This document shows, one piece after another, positions 8,727 to 17,109 of a DNA stretch of 64,000 nt. How positions within the stretch are numbered: the first letter of the stretch is position 1; every line of letters begins with the position of its first letter. The stretch comes from Phormidium tenue FACHB-1052. Lineage in GTDB: Bacteria > Cyanobacteriota > Cyanobacteriia > Phormidesmidales > Phormidesmidaceae. The stretch covers positions 185,277 to 249,276 of the forward strand of contig NZ_JACJQN010000007.1 in NCBI RefSeq assembly GCF_014696675.1. Reading direction: 5' to 3'. The position numbers and the translations under genes are program-made. The notes under the pieces were generated by a model that was not told where the DNA came from, did no database searches, and saw only the letters and a list, made by a program, of their open reading frames with translations.

Positions 8727-8850
8727 TTTTTTCTCTTATATAGTTTGTCTCTGTTCTCCACAGAAGTTGCCTCTCTTTTCCACAGAATTTGGCCTTGTTT
8801 TCCACAGGAAGGGGAGAGTTTTCCACAGAATTATGTTTTGTGGAAAACCA
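8727..8850 (+). other. Candidate replication origin: DnaA-box cluster
   Basis: Five nonamers match the cyanobacterial DnaA box TTTTCCACA: 8754-8762 (TTCTCCACA), 8776-8784, 8798-8806, 8819-8827, and inverted at 8839-8847. The first four are spaced 22, 22 and 21 bp, about two helical turns. The left flank 8727-8750 is AT-rich (CTTATATAG) and could be the unwinding element. The gene-free stretch 8366-9139 holds no other recognisable gene. Neither dnaA nor dnaN is in the window, so origin status rests on the box array alone; priA just downstream is a suggestive but unproven neighbour. Confidence 0.65.
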
Positions 8851-9139
8851 AAGGGCTGAGGATGCAAACTCAGCCCAACCCAAGTCTGGCGGAGGAGAGT
8901 GATCGATTGGGACGGGGGAGCATCCCGATCGGGTTGGGGATAGACGGCGTTGGGGCGGCTAACGCTGTTAATAATTCTCAAATGGTGGATGGTGTCTGCC
9001 AGTGCTGTTGGCTAGAGTCGCGCAATCATGCTCTAAAGCGAGATGCCCGGGGCGGGTGGAATGATGTCGTATCAGTCTTCAGTCAGCCGGTCAGACAACC
9101 TCTTACACTGGCAGAGGTAACGTAGGTGGTGTAAAACAC

Positions 9140-11743
9140 GTGGGTGGCGAGAGTAAACCCCAGCCTCAGTGGGTCAACGTTTTGGTGGACTATGGCGGCC
9201 AGCCCGCAGAATATACCTATACAGTGCCTGCTTCGTTAGAGGTGCAGGTGGGTGACATCTTAACGGTGCCCTTTCGTCACCAGAGTATTGGCGCGATCGC
9301 CCTTTCCCTTTCTCTAACTCCTCCAGCCAACTTGGTGGCTCACCAAATCCGCGCGGTCGAGGGCGTGGTTGAACAGCGGTTTTTTGCCCCGCCCTATTGG
9401 GTGCTGTTGCAGCGGGTGGCTCACTACTACCAGGTGCCGCTGATGCAGGTACTGAAGACGGCGCTGCCGCCGGGGTTGCTGGCTAAATCCCAGCGACGGC
9501 TGCGGCTGCGGCGCGATCGCCTGCCCCAGATCTCCCTAGCACCAGGGCTGAAGGAGCTAGTAGAGGATCTTCAGCGATCGCCCACGGGAGACTACACCTG
9601 GCCCTATCTACAAAAACGCGGCCACAGCTATCGCACTCTGCAACAGCTCATCCAGTTAGGCTGGGCCGAGTCTTACCTATCGCCGCCCCAGCCACCCCAG
9701 GCCAAGCGCCGTCAGGCAGTTACCCTGGTCTGCGGCAACATTGTACCCCCTGAATTGACGGCCCGTCAGCAAGACATTATGGCTACCTTGCGCCGTCAGG
9801 GCGGCGATCTGTGGCTGAGCGACGCTCTGCAACTGTGCCAAACCACCAGTCCTACCCTAAAGCGATTGGCGCAGTTGGGCTGCTTGGTGATCGAGCCGCG
9901 CGAGCAGCTGCGGACCGAAACTGGGCCAGCGCTGCTGCCCGACCGGCCCAAGCCCCTCACCCACTTCCAGGCTCAGGTGCTTGCTCCTATTAATAAGAGT
10001 CAGCAGGGGAGTCAATTTTTGCTGCACGGGGTTACGGGGTCAGGGAAGACTGAGGTGTATTTGCAGGCGATCGCCCCTCGCCTGGCCGCTGGACAGTCGG
10101 CCCTAGTGCTGGTGCCCGAGATTGGCCTCACCCCCCAGCTCACCGATCGCTTTCGCCGTCGCTTTGGCGATCAGGTGTGGGTCTACCACAGCAATCTGGC
10201 CGATGGCGAACGCTACGACACCTGGCGACAGAGTCTCAAACCGTCTAAACCCCTGGTAATTGTGGGCACTCGTTCGGCCATCTTTATGCCCCTGCCCAAC
10301 CTAGGCCTGATCATTCTCGACGAAGAACACGACAGCAGCTATAAGCAAGACGTGCCCCCCTGCTACCACGCCCGCACCGTCGCCCGCTGGCGAGCAGAGT
10401 TGGAAAATTGCCCCCTGGTGCTCGGTTCCGCTACGCCCTCCCTCGATACCTGGGTGCAGTGTCAGGGCCTTGGAGATGCCTCCCTTCCAAACGATGGAGA
10501 CGTAGGGTGGGCACTGCCCACTATCCACTTAGACCGTGCTGCCCAATCCCTTGCCAAGCTCCTGCCAAGCTCTCCAAATTCCCCAATGCTAGAGGTTTTA
10601 GAACTTCCCTCATCCCCCCATCACCCCACCCCCTCACCCCCCACTCTCCTACCCTGGACTTATCTTTCGCTGCCAGAGCGAGTGCAGGCCCAGCCGCTGC
10701 CCACCGTGAACGTTGTGGATATGCGCGACGAGCTGCAAGACGGCAACCGCAGCATTCTCAGCCGATCGCTGCAAACCGCTTTGGCTACCATGAAAGCCGA
10801 GGGCAACCAGGGATTGTTATTCATCCATCGGCGGGGGCACAGCAGTTTTGTGTCGTGCCGCAGCTGTGGCCATGTGATGATGTGCCCCCACTGCGATGTG
10901 TCGCTGTCGTACCACCAGCCGGGGGCAAATAGCGCTATGACCCTGCGCTGCCACTACTGCAACTATAGTCAGAGCCACCCCAAACACTGCCCGGCTTGCA
11001 GCTCACCCTACCTCAAGCACTTTGGCAGCGGCACCCAGCGGGTAGTTAGTGCCTTGGCCGAAACCTTTCCAGAGCTGAGCTGCATTCGCTTCGACAGCGA
11101 CACCACCCGCACCAAAGGCGCTCACCGCGCCCTGCTCACCCGCTTTGCTGAAGGTGAAGCCGACCTGCTAGTGGGCACCCAAATGCTGACCAAGGGCATC
11201 GATCTGCCCCAGGTCACCCTGGTGGGCATCATTGCCGCCGACGGACTTCTATATATGAATGATTATTGGGCCAGCGAGCGAGCGCTGCAAATGCTGATTC
11301 AGGTGGCGGGGCGGGCGGGGCGCGGCACCCAGCCAGGGCAGGTCTTTTTGCAGACCTATACCCCCGACCATCCGGTGGTGGAAGCAGTCACTCACCATGC
11401 CTACGAGGGGTTTATCGCCGCTGAGTGGGCGCAGCGACAGCTGTTGCAGTACCCCCCCGCCGGGCAGATGGTGCTGCTGCGGCTCAGCAGTACCGATCCT
11501 AACGCAGTGCAGCAAACGGCTGAAATCTTCGCTCAGCATGTGACTCAGCTGTTAGCAGGATCGTCTTATCAACTGCTGGGGCCAGCGCCAGCGCCAATTC
11601 CGCGTGTGGCCCGCCGCTACCGTTGGCACCTGGTCGTTAAAGGCCCCCTAGATGAGCCTTTGCCTAACCTGCAAGATCTGAGACAGCACTGCCCGGCTCA
11701 GGTGAGCCTCACTATTGATGTCGATCCGCTAAATTTGGCTTGA
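9140..11743 (+). CDS. priA: Primosomal protein N' (replication restart helicase PriA)
   Basis: An 867-aa superfamily-2 helicase that reloads the replisome at stalled forks. It has the N-terminal 3'-DNA-binding domain (VNVLVDYGGQPAEYTYTVP), Walker A LLHGVTGSGKTEVYLQAI, DEEHDSSYKQ (DEAH box), a cysteine-rich zinc module (CRSCGHVMMCPHCDVSLSYH; CHYCNYSQSHPKHCPAC), and helicase motifs V-VI (GTQMLTKGIDLPQVTLV; QVAGRAGRG). The start is a GTG at 9140. It is longer than E. coli PriA, partly through a low-complexity insertion at about residues 445-515 that includes a dispersed DNA repeat and a pyrimidine tract. It faces the putative origin upstream. Confidence 0.96.
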   Translation: MGGESKPQPQWVNVLVDYGGQPAEYTYTVPASLEVQVGDILTVPFRHQSIGAIALSLSLTPPANLVAHQIRAVEGVVEQRFFAPPYWVLLQRVAHYYQVPLMQVLKTALPPGLLAKSQRRLRLRRDRLPQISLAPGLKELVEDLQRSPTGDYTWPYLQKRGHSYRTLQQLIQLGWAESYLSPPQPPQAKRRQAVTLVCGNIVPPELTARQQDIMATLRRQGGDLWLSDALQLCQTTSPTLKRLAQLGCLVIEPREQLRTETGPALLPDRPKPLTHFQAQVLAPINKSQQGSQFLLHGVTGSGKTEVYLQAIAPRLAAGQSALVLVPEIGLTPQLTDRFRRRFGDQVWVYHSNLADGERYDTWRQSLKPSKPLVIVGTRSAIFMPLPNLGLIILDEEHDSSYKQDVPPCYHARTVARWRAELENCPLVLGSATPSLDTWVQCQGLGDASLPNDGDVGWALPTIHLDRAAQSLAKLLPSSPNSPMLEVLELPSSPHHPTPSPPTLLPWTYLSLPERVQAQPLPTVNVVDMRDELQDGNRSILSRSLQTALATMKAEGNQGLLFIHRRGHSSFVSCRSCGHVMMCPHCDVSLSYHQPGANSAMTLRCHYCNYSQSHPKHCPACSSPYLKHFGSGTQRVVSALAETFPELSCIRFDSDTTRTKGAHRALLTRFAEGEADLLVGTQMLTKGIDLPQVTLVGIIAADGLLYMNDYWASERALQMLIQVAGRAGRGTQPGQVFLQTYTPDHPVVEAVTHHAYEGFIAAEWAQRQLLQYPPAGQMVLLRLSSTDPNAVQQTAEIFAQHVTQLLAGSSYQLLGPAPAPIPRVARRYRWHLVVKGPLDEPLPNLQDLRQHCPAQVSLTIDVDPLNLA
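10502..10521 (+). repeat. Dispersed GTGGGCACTGCCCAC repeat, copy 2, inside priA
   Basis: GTAGGGTGGGCACTGCCCAC is embedded in frame in priA and is translated as VGWALPT. It differs by one base from the copy ending bioB (16144-16163). A pyrimidine-rich tract follows at 10603-10652. Confidence 0.65.
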
Positions 11744-12181
11744 ATTCAATCTTTTAAGGATCCAAAGAACTATTTTTTGCTAGAGATATTGTTAGTATTG
11801 CTAACCCCTGTAACGACCAGTAACGATCTATCAAACGCCTTTGCAGACCCCTTGGGCTGTGATAGTTTAGATATATCGAAAACAACTGAATACCCCGCAA
11901 GCCTAACTCGGTTAACAGTCTTTACGAGCTGGTGCTTTAGTTAGTAACAAACTAAAATTCGCTTCAAAACAATCCTTTTAGAGGTGGTCATTCTTGACCT
12001 TAACCTACCCTAACTGCCGGTCAGGCAATGGATTGTGAAAAGCAACTGTAGTTTAGCGAGATTGCCCATTCTGTTGATTTTTTTTCCGTTCTTGAGGTGT
12101 TTAACTCAGTTAAGCAGCTTATTCCAGCCACGGCAGCCCCTAAGCATGTCTGGCCAACATAACGTAAAAGACTTAACGGAG
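11744..12181. other. Gene-free stretch between priA and coaX
   Basis: About 440 bp after the priA stop show no convincing codon-biased reading frame. Because a good terminator (12182-12214) lies far from priA, the right part could encode a small RNA. I see no match to a known RNA family and no clear promoter, so nothing is claimed. Confidence 0.3.
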
Positions 12182-12214
12182 AGTGGCCAAGATGGTCACT
12201 CTTCAGTTTTTTTA
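12182..12214 (+). terminator. Rho-independent terminator, possibly ending an unannotated small RNA
   Basis: GAGTGGCCA and TGGTCACTC form a 9-bp stem with one G-U pair and an AGA loop, followed by CTTCAG and seven T residues. It is more than 430 bp past priA and upstream of coaX. Confidence 0.7.
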
Positions 12215-12326
12215 AAGGGTATTGCTGCGATCGCCCTACTCCTAAAACCTTCCAGCAATCAAAAGAACAGCGTCAGATACAGTTTTTGTCGCAAAATTTT
12301 CCTGTCTCGCCATCATCAATGGGTTT

Positions 12327-13199
12327 ATGGGAACAGGTCACCAGGTTTGGTTAGCTTTAATAATTGGCAATAGCCGCTGGCATTGGGGTGCCTTTGAAAG
12401 CAAGGCTGACCCCCAGGGCGAGGGTCAATCAGCTTCGAGCGATCGCTGGCTGGGTTCGTGGCACACCGTTCACCTGTCAGAATCTCAGGTAGATGAACTG
12501 CATCGAGGCCACTTTGCGCTCTCGGCCTGGCAGCAGTTGGGGATTGAGACCGCCCTTCCCTCCGACGCAAACGACGGGAGCAGAGAGCTGGGAGAGCACC
12601 CCGAAATTTGGCTGGCGTCCGTCGTCGATGCCCCCCTCACCTGGCTGGCAGATTATTCCAACGTTCACTCCATCAAAACTGAACAGGTGCCGCTGCAAAA
12701 CACCTACACCACCCTGGGGGTCGATCGCGCCCTAGCTCTGGTGGGGGCAGGGGATGTCTGGGGCTGGCCAGTCCTGGTGATCGACTGCGGCACTGCCCTG
12801 ACGTTCACCGCTGGCGTCAATCAAGGTCTGATAGGTGGAGCGATTTTGCCGGGGCTGCGATCGCAGTTTCGCGCCCTCCACAGCCACACCGATCGGCTGC
12901 CAGCACTAGAGTTCAACTCAGAGATTTGGCCCCAGCGCTGGGCGACCAATACGGCTGAGGCGATCGCCAGCGGCATTTTGCACACCCAGCTAGCGGGAAT
13001 TCGCGATTTTATTCAGGCTTGGCAGACTGACTGGCCCCAGGGGGCGATCGTGCTGACGGGAGGAGATAGCGCGGCTGTCTATCACGCCATAAAAAAGCAG
13101 ACCCCGCCCCTGACCCAGCAAGTCAGGGTAGACCCAGACCTGGGATTTTGGGGGCTGAGGGTCTGCCGTCAGCAGCTCCAGCATTTGGAGACGCTATAG
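12327..13199 (+). CDS. coaX: Type III pantothenate kinase
   Basis: A 290-aa CoaX/Baf-family kinase catalysing the first step of CoA synthesis. It shows the N-terminal phosphate-binding LALIIGNSRWHWG, LQNTYTTLGVDRALALVGA with the pantothenate-site GVDRA, the DCGTALTFTAGV motif, GGAILPGLRSQ and the C-terminal IVLTGGDSAAV. A segment of charged, low-conservation residues (about 27-45) lengthens it slightly compared with typical 250-260-aa members. The ATG at 12327 gives a sensible N terminus. Its last 6 bases overlap the convergent M48 protease gene. Confidence 0.92.
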   Translation: MGTGHQVWLALIIGNSRWHWGAFESKADPQGEGQSASSDRWLGSWHTVHLSESQVDELHRGHFALSAWQQLGIETALPSDANDGSRELGEHPEIWLASVVDAPLTWLADYSNVHSIKTEQVPLQNTYTTLGVDRALALVGAGDVWGWPVLVIDCGTALTFTAGVNQGLIGGAILPGLRSQFRALHSHTDRLPALEFNSEIWPQRWATNTAEAIASGILHTQLAGIRDFIQAWQTDWPQGAIVLTGGDSAAVYHAIKKQTPPLTQQVRVDPDLGFWGLRVCRQQLQHLETL

Positions 13200-14042
13200 A
13201 CCGCGAATGCGATTGCGGTAGGCGTTGGCATCGGTGCCCACCCCGTTGTTGGGATAGGTGCCAGCGCTGTTCATACTTTGCAGGTTGCTGACTCGGTTAC
13301 CAGGGTTGGGGTGGGAACTCAAAAACTCAGCCGAAGACCCACCCTCTAGCTTCTGCATGAAGGTGATAAAACCCCTAGTGTCGTAGCCCGCCCGGCCCAG
13401 GTTGTTAAACCCACGGCGATCGGCGTCGTACTCAGCCTCGCGGCTGTTGGGCAGTTGTAGGGCAAGCTGTACCCCAATATTGACCAGGGCGTCTTGGCGC
13501 ACCTCTAGGGCACCGGCCACACCACTGGCCAGCGCCTGCTGCCGCATCTGGTTAATAGCGTGGCGACCCGTAATATGGCCAATTTCGTGGGCCATTACCC
13601 CGGCTAACTCGGCTTCGTTAGCCGCTGCCTTGATCAGTCCGGTTTGAATGTAGACAAAGCCGCCTGCTGTGGCAAAGGCGTTGACGCTGTCGTCGTTGAC
13701 CACCTGAAACGTGTAGGGGATGCCAGGGCGATCGCTATTTGTTGCCAGACGCTGGCCAATTTCATTGATATAAGCACTGACGCCTGAGTCGCGGTTATAA
13801 ACTCGCACGCCCTGAGCCTTGAGCTGGCGATCAATCTGAGTGCCTAAGTTGACCTCATCTCGATCGGACAAATTGCCCAGCTGCACATAGCGAATGCCTT
13901 GAAAAATTAGGTCAAAAATGCTGGCCTGGGACGCCGTGGGAGTTGATAGGCCAATGGCGATCGCCATAACGGCGGCGAGTAAGCCATATAGCCCACGGCG
14001 CAAAAAAGAATTTTTGGTCAGTTGCGTGAGAGGAGAAAGCAT
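13194..14042 (-). CDS. M48-family metalloprotease, secreted or lipoprotein-like
   Basis: A 282-aa zinc protease. An N-terminal hydrophobic segment (about 13-40, ending SQA) acts as a signal peptide or anchor, so it probably works in the periplasm. The zinc motif HEIGH is at about 152-156 in AELAGVMAHEIGHITGRHA, and the third ligand is probably in the NSREAEYDADRRG segment. It resembles BepA/LoiP-type quality-control proteases, without the TPR part of BepA. I chose the ATG at 14042 (MLSPLTQ) because the extra 23 upstream codons precede a good signal sequence and look non-coding. Confidence 0.9.
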   Translation of the reverse strand: MLSPLTQLTKNSFLRRGLYGLLAAVMAIAIGLSTPTASQASIFDLIFQGIRYVQLGNLSDRDEVNLGTQIDRQLKAQGVRVYNRDSGVSAYINEIGQRLATNSDRPGIPYTFQVVNDDSVNAFATAGGFVYIQTGLIKAAANEAELAGVMAHEIGHITGRHAINQMRQQALASGVAGALEVRQDALVNIGVQLALQLPNSREAEYDADRRGFNNLGRAGYDTRGFITFMQKLEGGSSAEFLSSHPNPGNRVSNLQSMNSAGTYPNNGVGTDANAYRNRIRGL

Positions 14043-14167
14043 AGGAGTGCCCCAAGTACCGCTAGGTACAGAACTATATCCATCTTGCCCCGCTAGAAGT
14101 TCGATGGCCACAGTCAGTGGTCAGTAATAAATTTGGCCTCGCTATCCTACGGGTACTAGGTGCAGGT

Positions 14168-14243
14168 GCGATTCGCAGAGCGTAAAGCCTATGGCATCCA
14201 GAAACGGGAACCGGCTCGGAGCGAGTATCCGTTCCGGAATCGC
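14168..14243 (+). repeat. Dispersed palindromic repeat, copy 2
   Basis: Begins GCGATTCGCAGAGCG and ends CCGTTCCGGAATCGC, like copy 1 at 4088, with an extra block of about 20 bases after the first 15. About 32 of the last 37 bases match copy 1. It lies between the M48 gene and the DUF4330 gene. Confidence 0.75.
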
Positions 14244-14351
14244 GCGAGGGGCCAGCTCACGACCCAAACGAGCCACCCTGTGGTTCAATGGGATCGACAT
14301 TCTCCTCTATTAAAACCACTCACCTTTTCCCTCTGCGAGGGCACCCCAGCC

Positions 14352-14888
14352 ATGACCCTACTTGACGCTAAAGGCCGCCTGTTCGGCAAAGTCAGCATTT
14401 TAGATGTTGCGGCGGCGCTGATTATATTGATGGTGCTGTTCGGTATTTTTCTGTATCCGGGCACCTCAGGGTCGGTGGCGCAGGTCGGGTCGACCACCAA
14501 GCCAGTGGAAGTAGATGTCATGGTGCGCGGTCTCACCTCCTCCGACCCCAAGCGGCTGTTCGAAGCCATTAAAAATTCTGAGACCACGAACATCATTATT
14601 CGCAACCAACCCTACGGCCAGGTCAAAATTAAGAACGCGGTGCTGCTACCCCGCAGTACCGTTGTGCCTCAGCCCGATGGCACGGTTATAGCACTGCCCG
14701 ACCCTCGCCCCGAGCTGAACTACACCGTTGACATGCTCATCACCCTCGAAGACGAGGCCCAAATTACTGACACCGGGCCGGTGTTTGGCAACAGCAAGGT
14801 CAAGGTGGGTACTCAAATTGAGCTAGACGGCGATCTCTACAATTTCAACACCAGCACCGTAGACGTGCGGGTTTTAGAAGACAGCTAG
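14352..14888 (+). CDS. DUF4330 membrane-anchored protein
   Basis: A 178-aa protein with one N-terminal transmembrane helix (about 16-36, VSILDVAAALIILMVLFGI) preceded by the short cytosolic MTLLDAKGRLFGK that is typical of DUF4330. The rest is a beta-rich extracytoplasmic domain with two related halves (VDVMVRGLTSSDP... and YTVDMLITLEDEA...). The function of the family is not known to me. The start at 14352 is chosen from the family N terminus; the longer frame reads back through a palindromic repeat. A perfect 15-bp inverted repeat follows the stop. Confidence 0.88.
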   Translation: MTLLDAKGRLFGKVSILDVAAALIILMVLFGIFLYPGTSGSVAQVGSTTKPVEVDVMVRGLTSSDPKRLFEAIKNSETTNIIIRNQPYGQVKIKNAVLLPRSTVVPQPDGTVIALPDPRPELNYTVDMLITLEDEAQITDTGPVFGNSKVKVGTQIELDGDLYNFNTSTVDVRVLEDS

Positions 14889-14910
14889 GTAGCCTCTGCT
14901 CTGAATTCTG

Positions 14911-14950
14911 AGCCCCCTCAGTTGCCTAGACAAGAGCAACTGAGGGGGCT
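14911..14950 (+). terminator. Perfect 15-bp hairpin after the DUF4330 gene
   Basis: AGCCCCCTCAGTTGC (14911-14925) and GCAACTGAGGGGGCT (14936-14950) form a perfect 15-bp stem with a 10-base loop. No T run follows, so it may be an intrinsic terminator of the T-less kind or an RNA-stabilising 3' end. Confidence 0.6.
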
Positions 14951-15100
14951 CAGATGAGACGCGTTGCCTGGCACAAGTCTTACTAAGATTCTTCGCCTGC
15001 TGAGTCTTGGAGCAACAGCTGCCCCTGGCCCCAGAAAGCTATAGCGACTTAATCTGAGACAATAGAAGCCTCATTCTCCCAAACCACTCACCTCATCGCT

Positions 15101-16147
15101 ATGACTGCCACTTCTACTGTGACTTCCCGCGTCAATTGGCAAACTCTGGCAGACCAGGCTTTGGCTGGTGAGGTGCTGAGTCGAGAGCAGGCCCTTGCTG
15201 TCCTTACTGCTCCTGACGCGGAGCTGCTCGATCAGCTAGCGGCGGCCTATCGAGTGCGGCGACATTACTGGGGCAACCGGGTGCGGCTGCACTTTTTGCT
15301 CAATGCCCAGAGCGGCCTGTGCCCCGAAGACTGCCACTACTGCTCGCAGTCAAAAATCTCTGCTGCCGAAATTGAAAAGTACCCCTTCATGGCTCAGGAG
15401 AAAATTCTGGCGGCGGCTGAGCGGGCTAATACATTGAAAGCCGGTACGTTTTGTATGGTGATTTCGGGGCGATCGCCCTCCGATCGCGTCTTTGGCGAAG
15501 TGCTCGATGCCGTGCGCCAGGTCAAAGAACGCTACCCGATGAAAATCTGTGCCTGCCTCGGCCTGCTCGATGAAACCCAGACCCAGCAGCTAGCGGCGGC
15601 GGGAGTAGATCGGGTCAACCACAACCTCAACACCAGCGAAGCAAACTACAGCGAGATCTGCACCACCCACACCTTTGACGACCGGGTGAATACCATTCAG
15701 GCGGTGCAGTCGGCGGGCATGACCACCTGCTCTGGGGGCATATTCGGCCTGGGTGAATCGAACGACGACATTATCGACATGGCCCTTGCCCTGCGGCGTC
15801 TGGAGGTGACCAGCGTGCCGCTGAATTTTCTAATCCCCATTGAAGGCACTCCCTTTGAGGGACGCCACGAGCTGAACCCGCGCCAGTGTTTGCGGATTTT
15901 GTGTCTCTACCGACTGCTGCTGCCCTCCCAAGAAATTCGCATTGCCGGTGGCCGCGAAGTTCAGCTACGGCAGCTTCAGCCCTTAGGGCTTTATGCCGCC
16001 AACTCCATTTTTGTGGGTGATTACCTGACGACCCCTGGGCAAGCCGCCCAGACTGACTATGCCATGATTCGCGATGCTGGATTTATGCTGGAAGGCCCTG
16101 ACGGTGAGGCAATCGAGCCGCCAGAAGCAATCTCCAAAGCTCTGTAG
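15101..16147 (+). CDS. bioB: Biotin synthase
   Basis: A 348-aa radical-SAM enzyme that inserts sulfur into dethiobiotin. The cluster motif [13 protein letters not shown] is at about 74-86, with NAQSG before it. Further family landmarks are YNHNLNTS-type ([12 protein letters not shown]), [25 protein letters not shown] and the C-terminal [14 protein letters not shown]. Length is normal. It is not next to other bio genes; bioF is at 52.4 kb. The stop codon lies inside a dispersed palindromic repeat, so the C terminus may have been shaped by that element. Confidence 0.97.
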   Translation: MTATSTVTSRVNWQTLADQALAGEVLSREQALAVLTAPDAELLDQLAAAYRVRRHYWGNRVRLHFLLNAQSGLCPEDCHYCSQSKISAAEIEKYPFMAQEKILAAAERANTLKAGTFCMVISGRSPSDRVFGEVLDAVRQVKERYPMKICACLGLLDETQTQQLAAAGVDRVNHNLNTSEANYSEICTTHTFDDRVNTIQAVQSAGMTTCSGGIFGLGESNDDIIDMALALRRLEVTSVPLNFLIPIEGTPFEGRHELNPRQCLRILCLYRLLLPSQEIRIAGGREVQLRQLQPLGLYAANSIFVGDYLTTPGQAAQTDYAMIRDAGFMLEGPDGEAIEPPEAISKAL

Positions 16148-16163
16148 GATGGGCACTGCCCAC
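16144..16163 (+). repeat. Dispersed GTGGGCA-type repeat, copy 3, over the bioB stop
   Basis: GTAGGATGGGCACTGCCCAC matches the copy in priA at 19 of 20 positions. The TAG at 16145-16147 that ends bioB is part of the repeat. Confidence 0.65.
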
Positions 16164-16192
16164 CAAACTTGAGTTGCGTGAACCGACGAATT

Positions 16193-16230
16193 CTACTCAA
16201 TTTAGCCGGGGCTCAACCGGGGTTGAGTAG
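16193..16230. terminator. Inverted repeat between convergent bioB and the TetR gene
   Basis: CTACTCAA (16193-16200) and TTGAGTAG (16223-16230) form a perfect 8-bp stem around a GC-rich loop. Its position suggests a bidirectional terminator, but T runs are weak. Confidence 0.4.
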
Positions 16231-16272
16231 ATCAGCGCGACACCCCATTGGGAACAGTGAGGTTGAGAAATC

Positions 16273-16875
16273 TCAGGCAGCCTGCGATCGCGTCACCAGA
16301 CTCACCAAACTATCCACCAAGCGCTTGGGCTCCATGGGCATGATGTGCTCGCCGTGCATCACGCTCTGGGTCATGATAAAAAATATCGTCGCGCCCAGCA
16401 CCACCCGCGCTGTTGCCTCGGGGTCGGGCAAATCGAGTTCTGGGCAGCTCTTGAGGTAGTCGGTGAGCTGATCGGCGGCGGGTTTGGTGAGGTATTCCAC
16501 AAAGGCCTGGGCCAGCTGTGGAAAACGACCCGACTCACCTGCCACCAGGCGCACAAAATTTTGATAATCGAGGTCGTGGAGCTCGCTCTCAATGGCGTTG
16601 GTAATCAAGCGCCGAATTACCACTTCGGGACGGCCCTCTAGGTTGCCGTCGCCCATCACCTGCGCACACCGGGCCTGGGCCACATACTGAATCAGCGCCC
16701 GAAACAGCCCCTCTTTGTCTTTGAAATAGTTGTAGACCGTTGGTTTAGAAACTCCGGCGGTGGCGGCTACTTTGTCCATGCTGGTGCCAGCGTAGCCATT
16801 TTGCAGAAACTCTTGCATTGCTCCCTGCAAAATTTGCACGGCTTTGTCATTTAGCACTGCCGGACTTTGAACCAC
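16273..16875 (-). CDS. TetR/AcrR-family transcriptional regulator
   Basis: A 200-aa regulator. The N-terminal helix-turn-helix is AMQEFLQNGYAGTSMDKVAATAGVSKPTVYNYFKDKEGLF, followed by an all-helical ligand-binding domain. I prefer the GTG at 16875, which has a GAGAGG Shine-Dalgarno and fits the family length; a longer frame opens at 16989. It is divergent from the SnoaL-like gene at 17110, and the shared intergenic region has an inverted repeat (ACTAAA/TTTAGT), so it may control that gene and itself. The ligand is unknown. Confidence 0.9.
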   Translation of the reverse strand: MVQSPAVLNDKAVQILQGAMQEFLQNGYAGTSMDKVAATAGVSKPTVYNYFKDKEGLFRALIQYVAQARCAQVMGDGNLEGRPEVVIRRLITNAIESELHDLDYQNFVRLVAGESGRFPQLAQAFVEYLTKPAADQLTDYLKSCPELDLPDPEATARVVLGATIFFIMTQSVMHGEHIMPMEPKRLVDSLVSLVTRSQAA

Positions 16876-17046
16876 GCGTTGCCACCTCTCTAACCCAATT
16901 GATTTATGTATAGCACCCGATCGCTGGACGACATAGCAACTCAGCCCCTGCGATCGCATTGAGCTAAGTCGCTGCTTACCCCAGAGCATCCCCTAGGAAG
17001 CAAAGCAATAGAGTATCGCTCTATACACCCATTTTAGCGAGTATTG

Positions 17047-17071
17047 ACTAAATTTTACCAAACCGTTTAGT
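17047..17071. promoter_or_regulatory. Possible TetR-type operator
   Basis: ACTAAA (17047-17052) and TTTAGT (17066-17071) form an inverted repeat in AT-rich DNA between the divergent TetR and SnoaL-like genes, where an autoregulatory operator would be expected. The arms are short, so this is tentative. Confidence 0.35.
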
Positions 17072-17109
17072 TTAATTTTATTCCCCTAGCAGCTTTGCCG
17101 CATCAACCT

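Noticed and set aside
8745..9125. 126-codon ORF over the DnaA-box array
   Set aside because: The apparent peptide is just repeated translation of the TTTTCCACA boxes; no family features.
12035..12373. 112-codon plus-strand ORF between priA and coaX
   Set aside because: It runs through a strong Rho-independent terminator and overlaps the coaX start; composition is not coding-like.
16519..16527. Isolated DnaA-box match TGTGGAAAA
   Set aside because: A single match within the TetR gene without companions; expected by chance.
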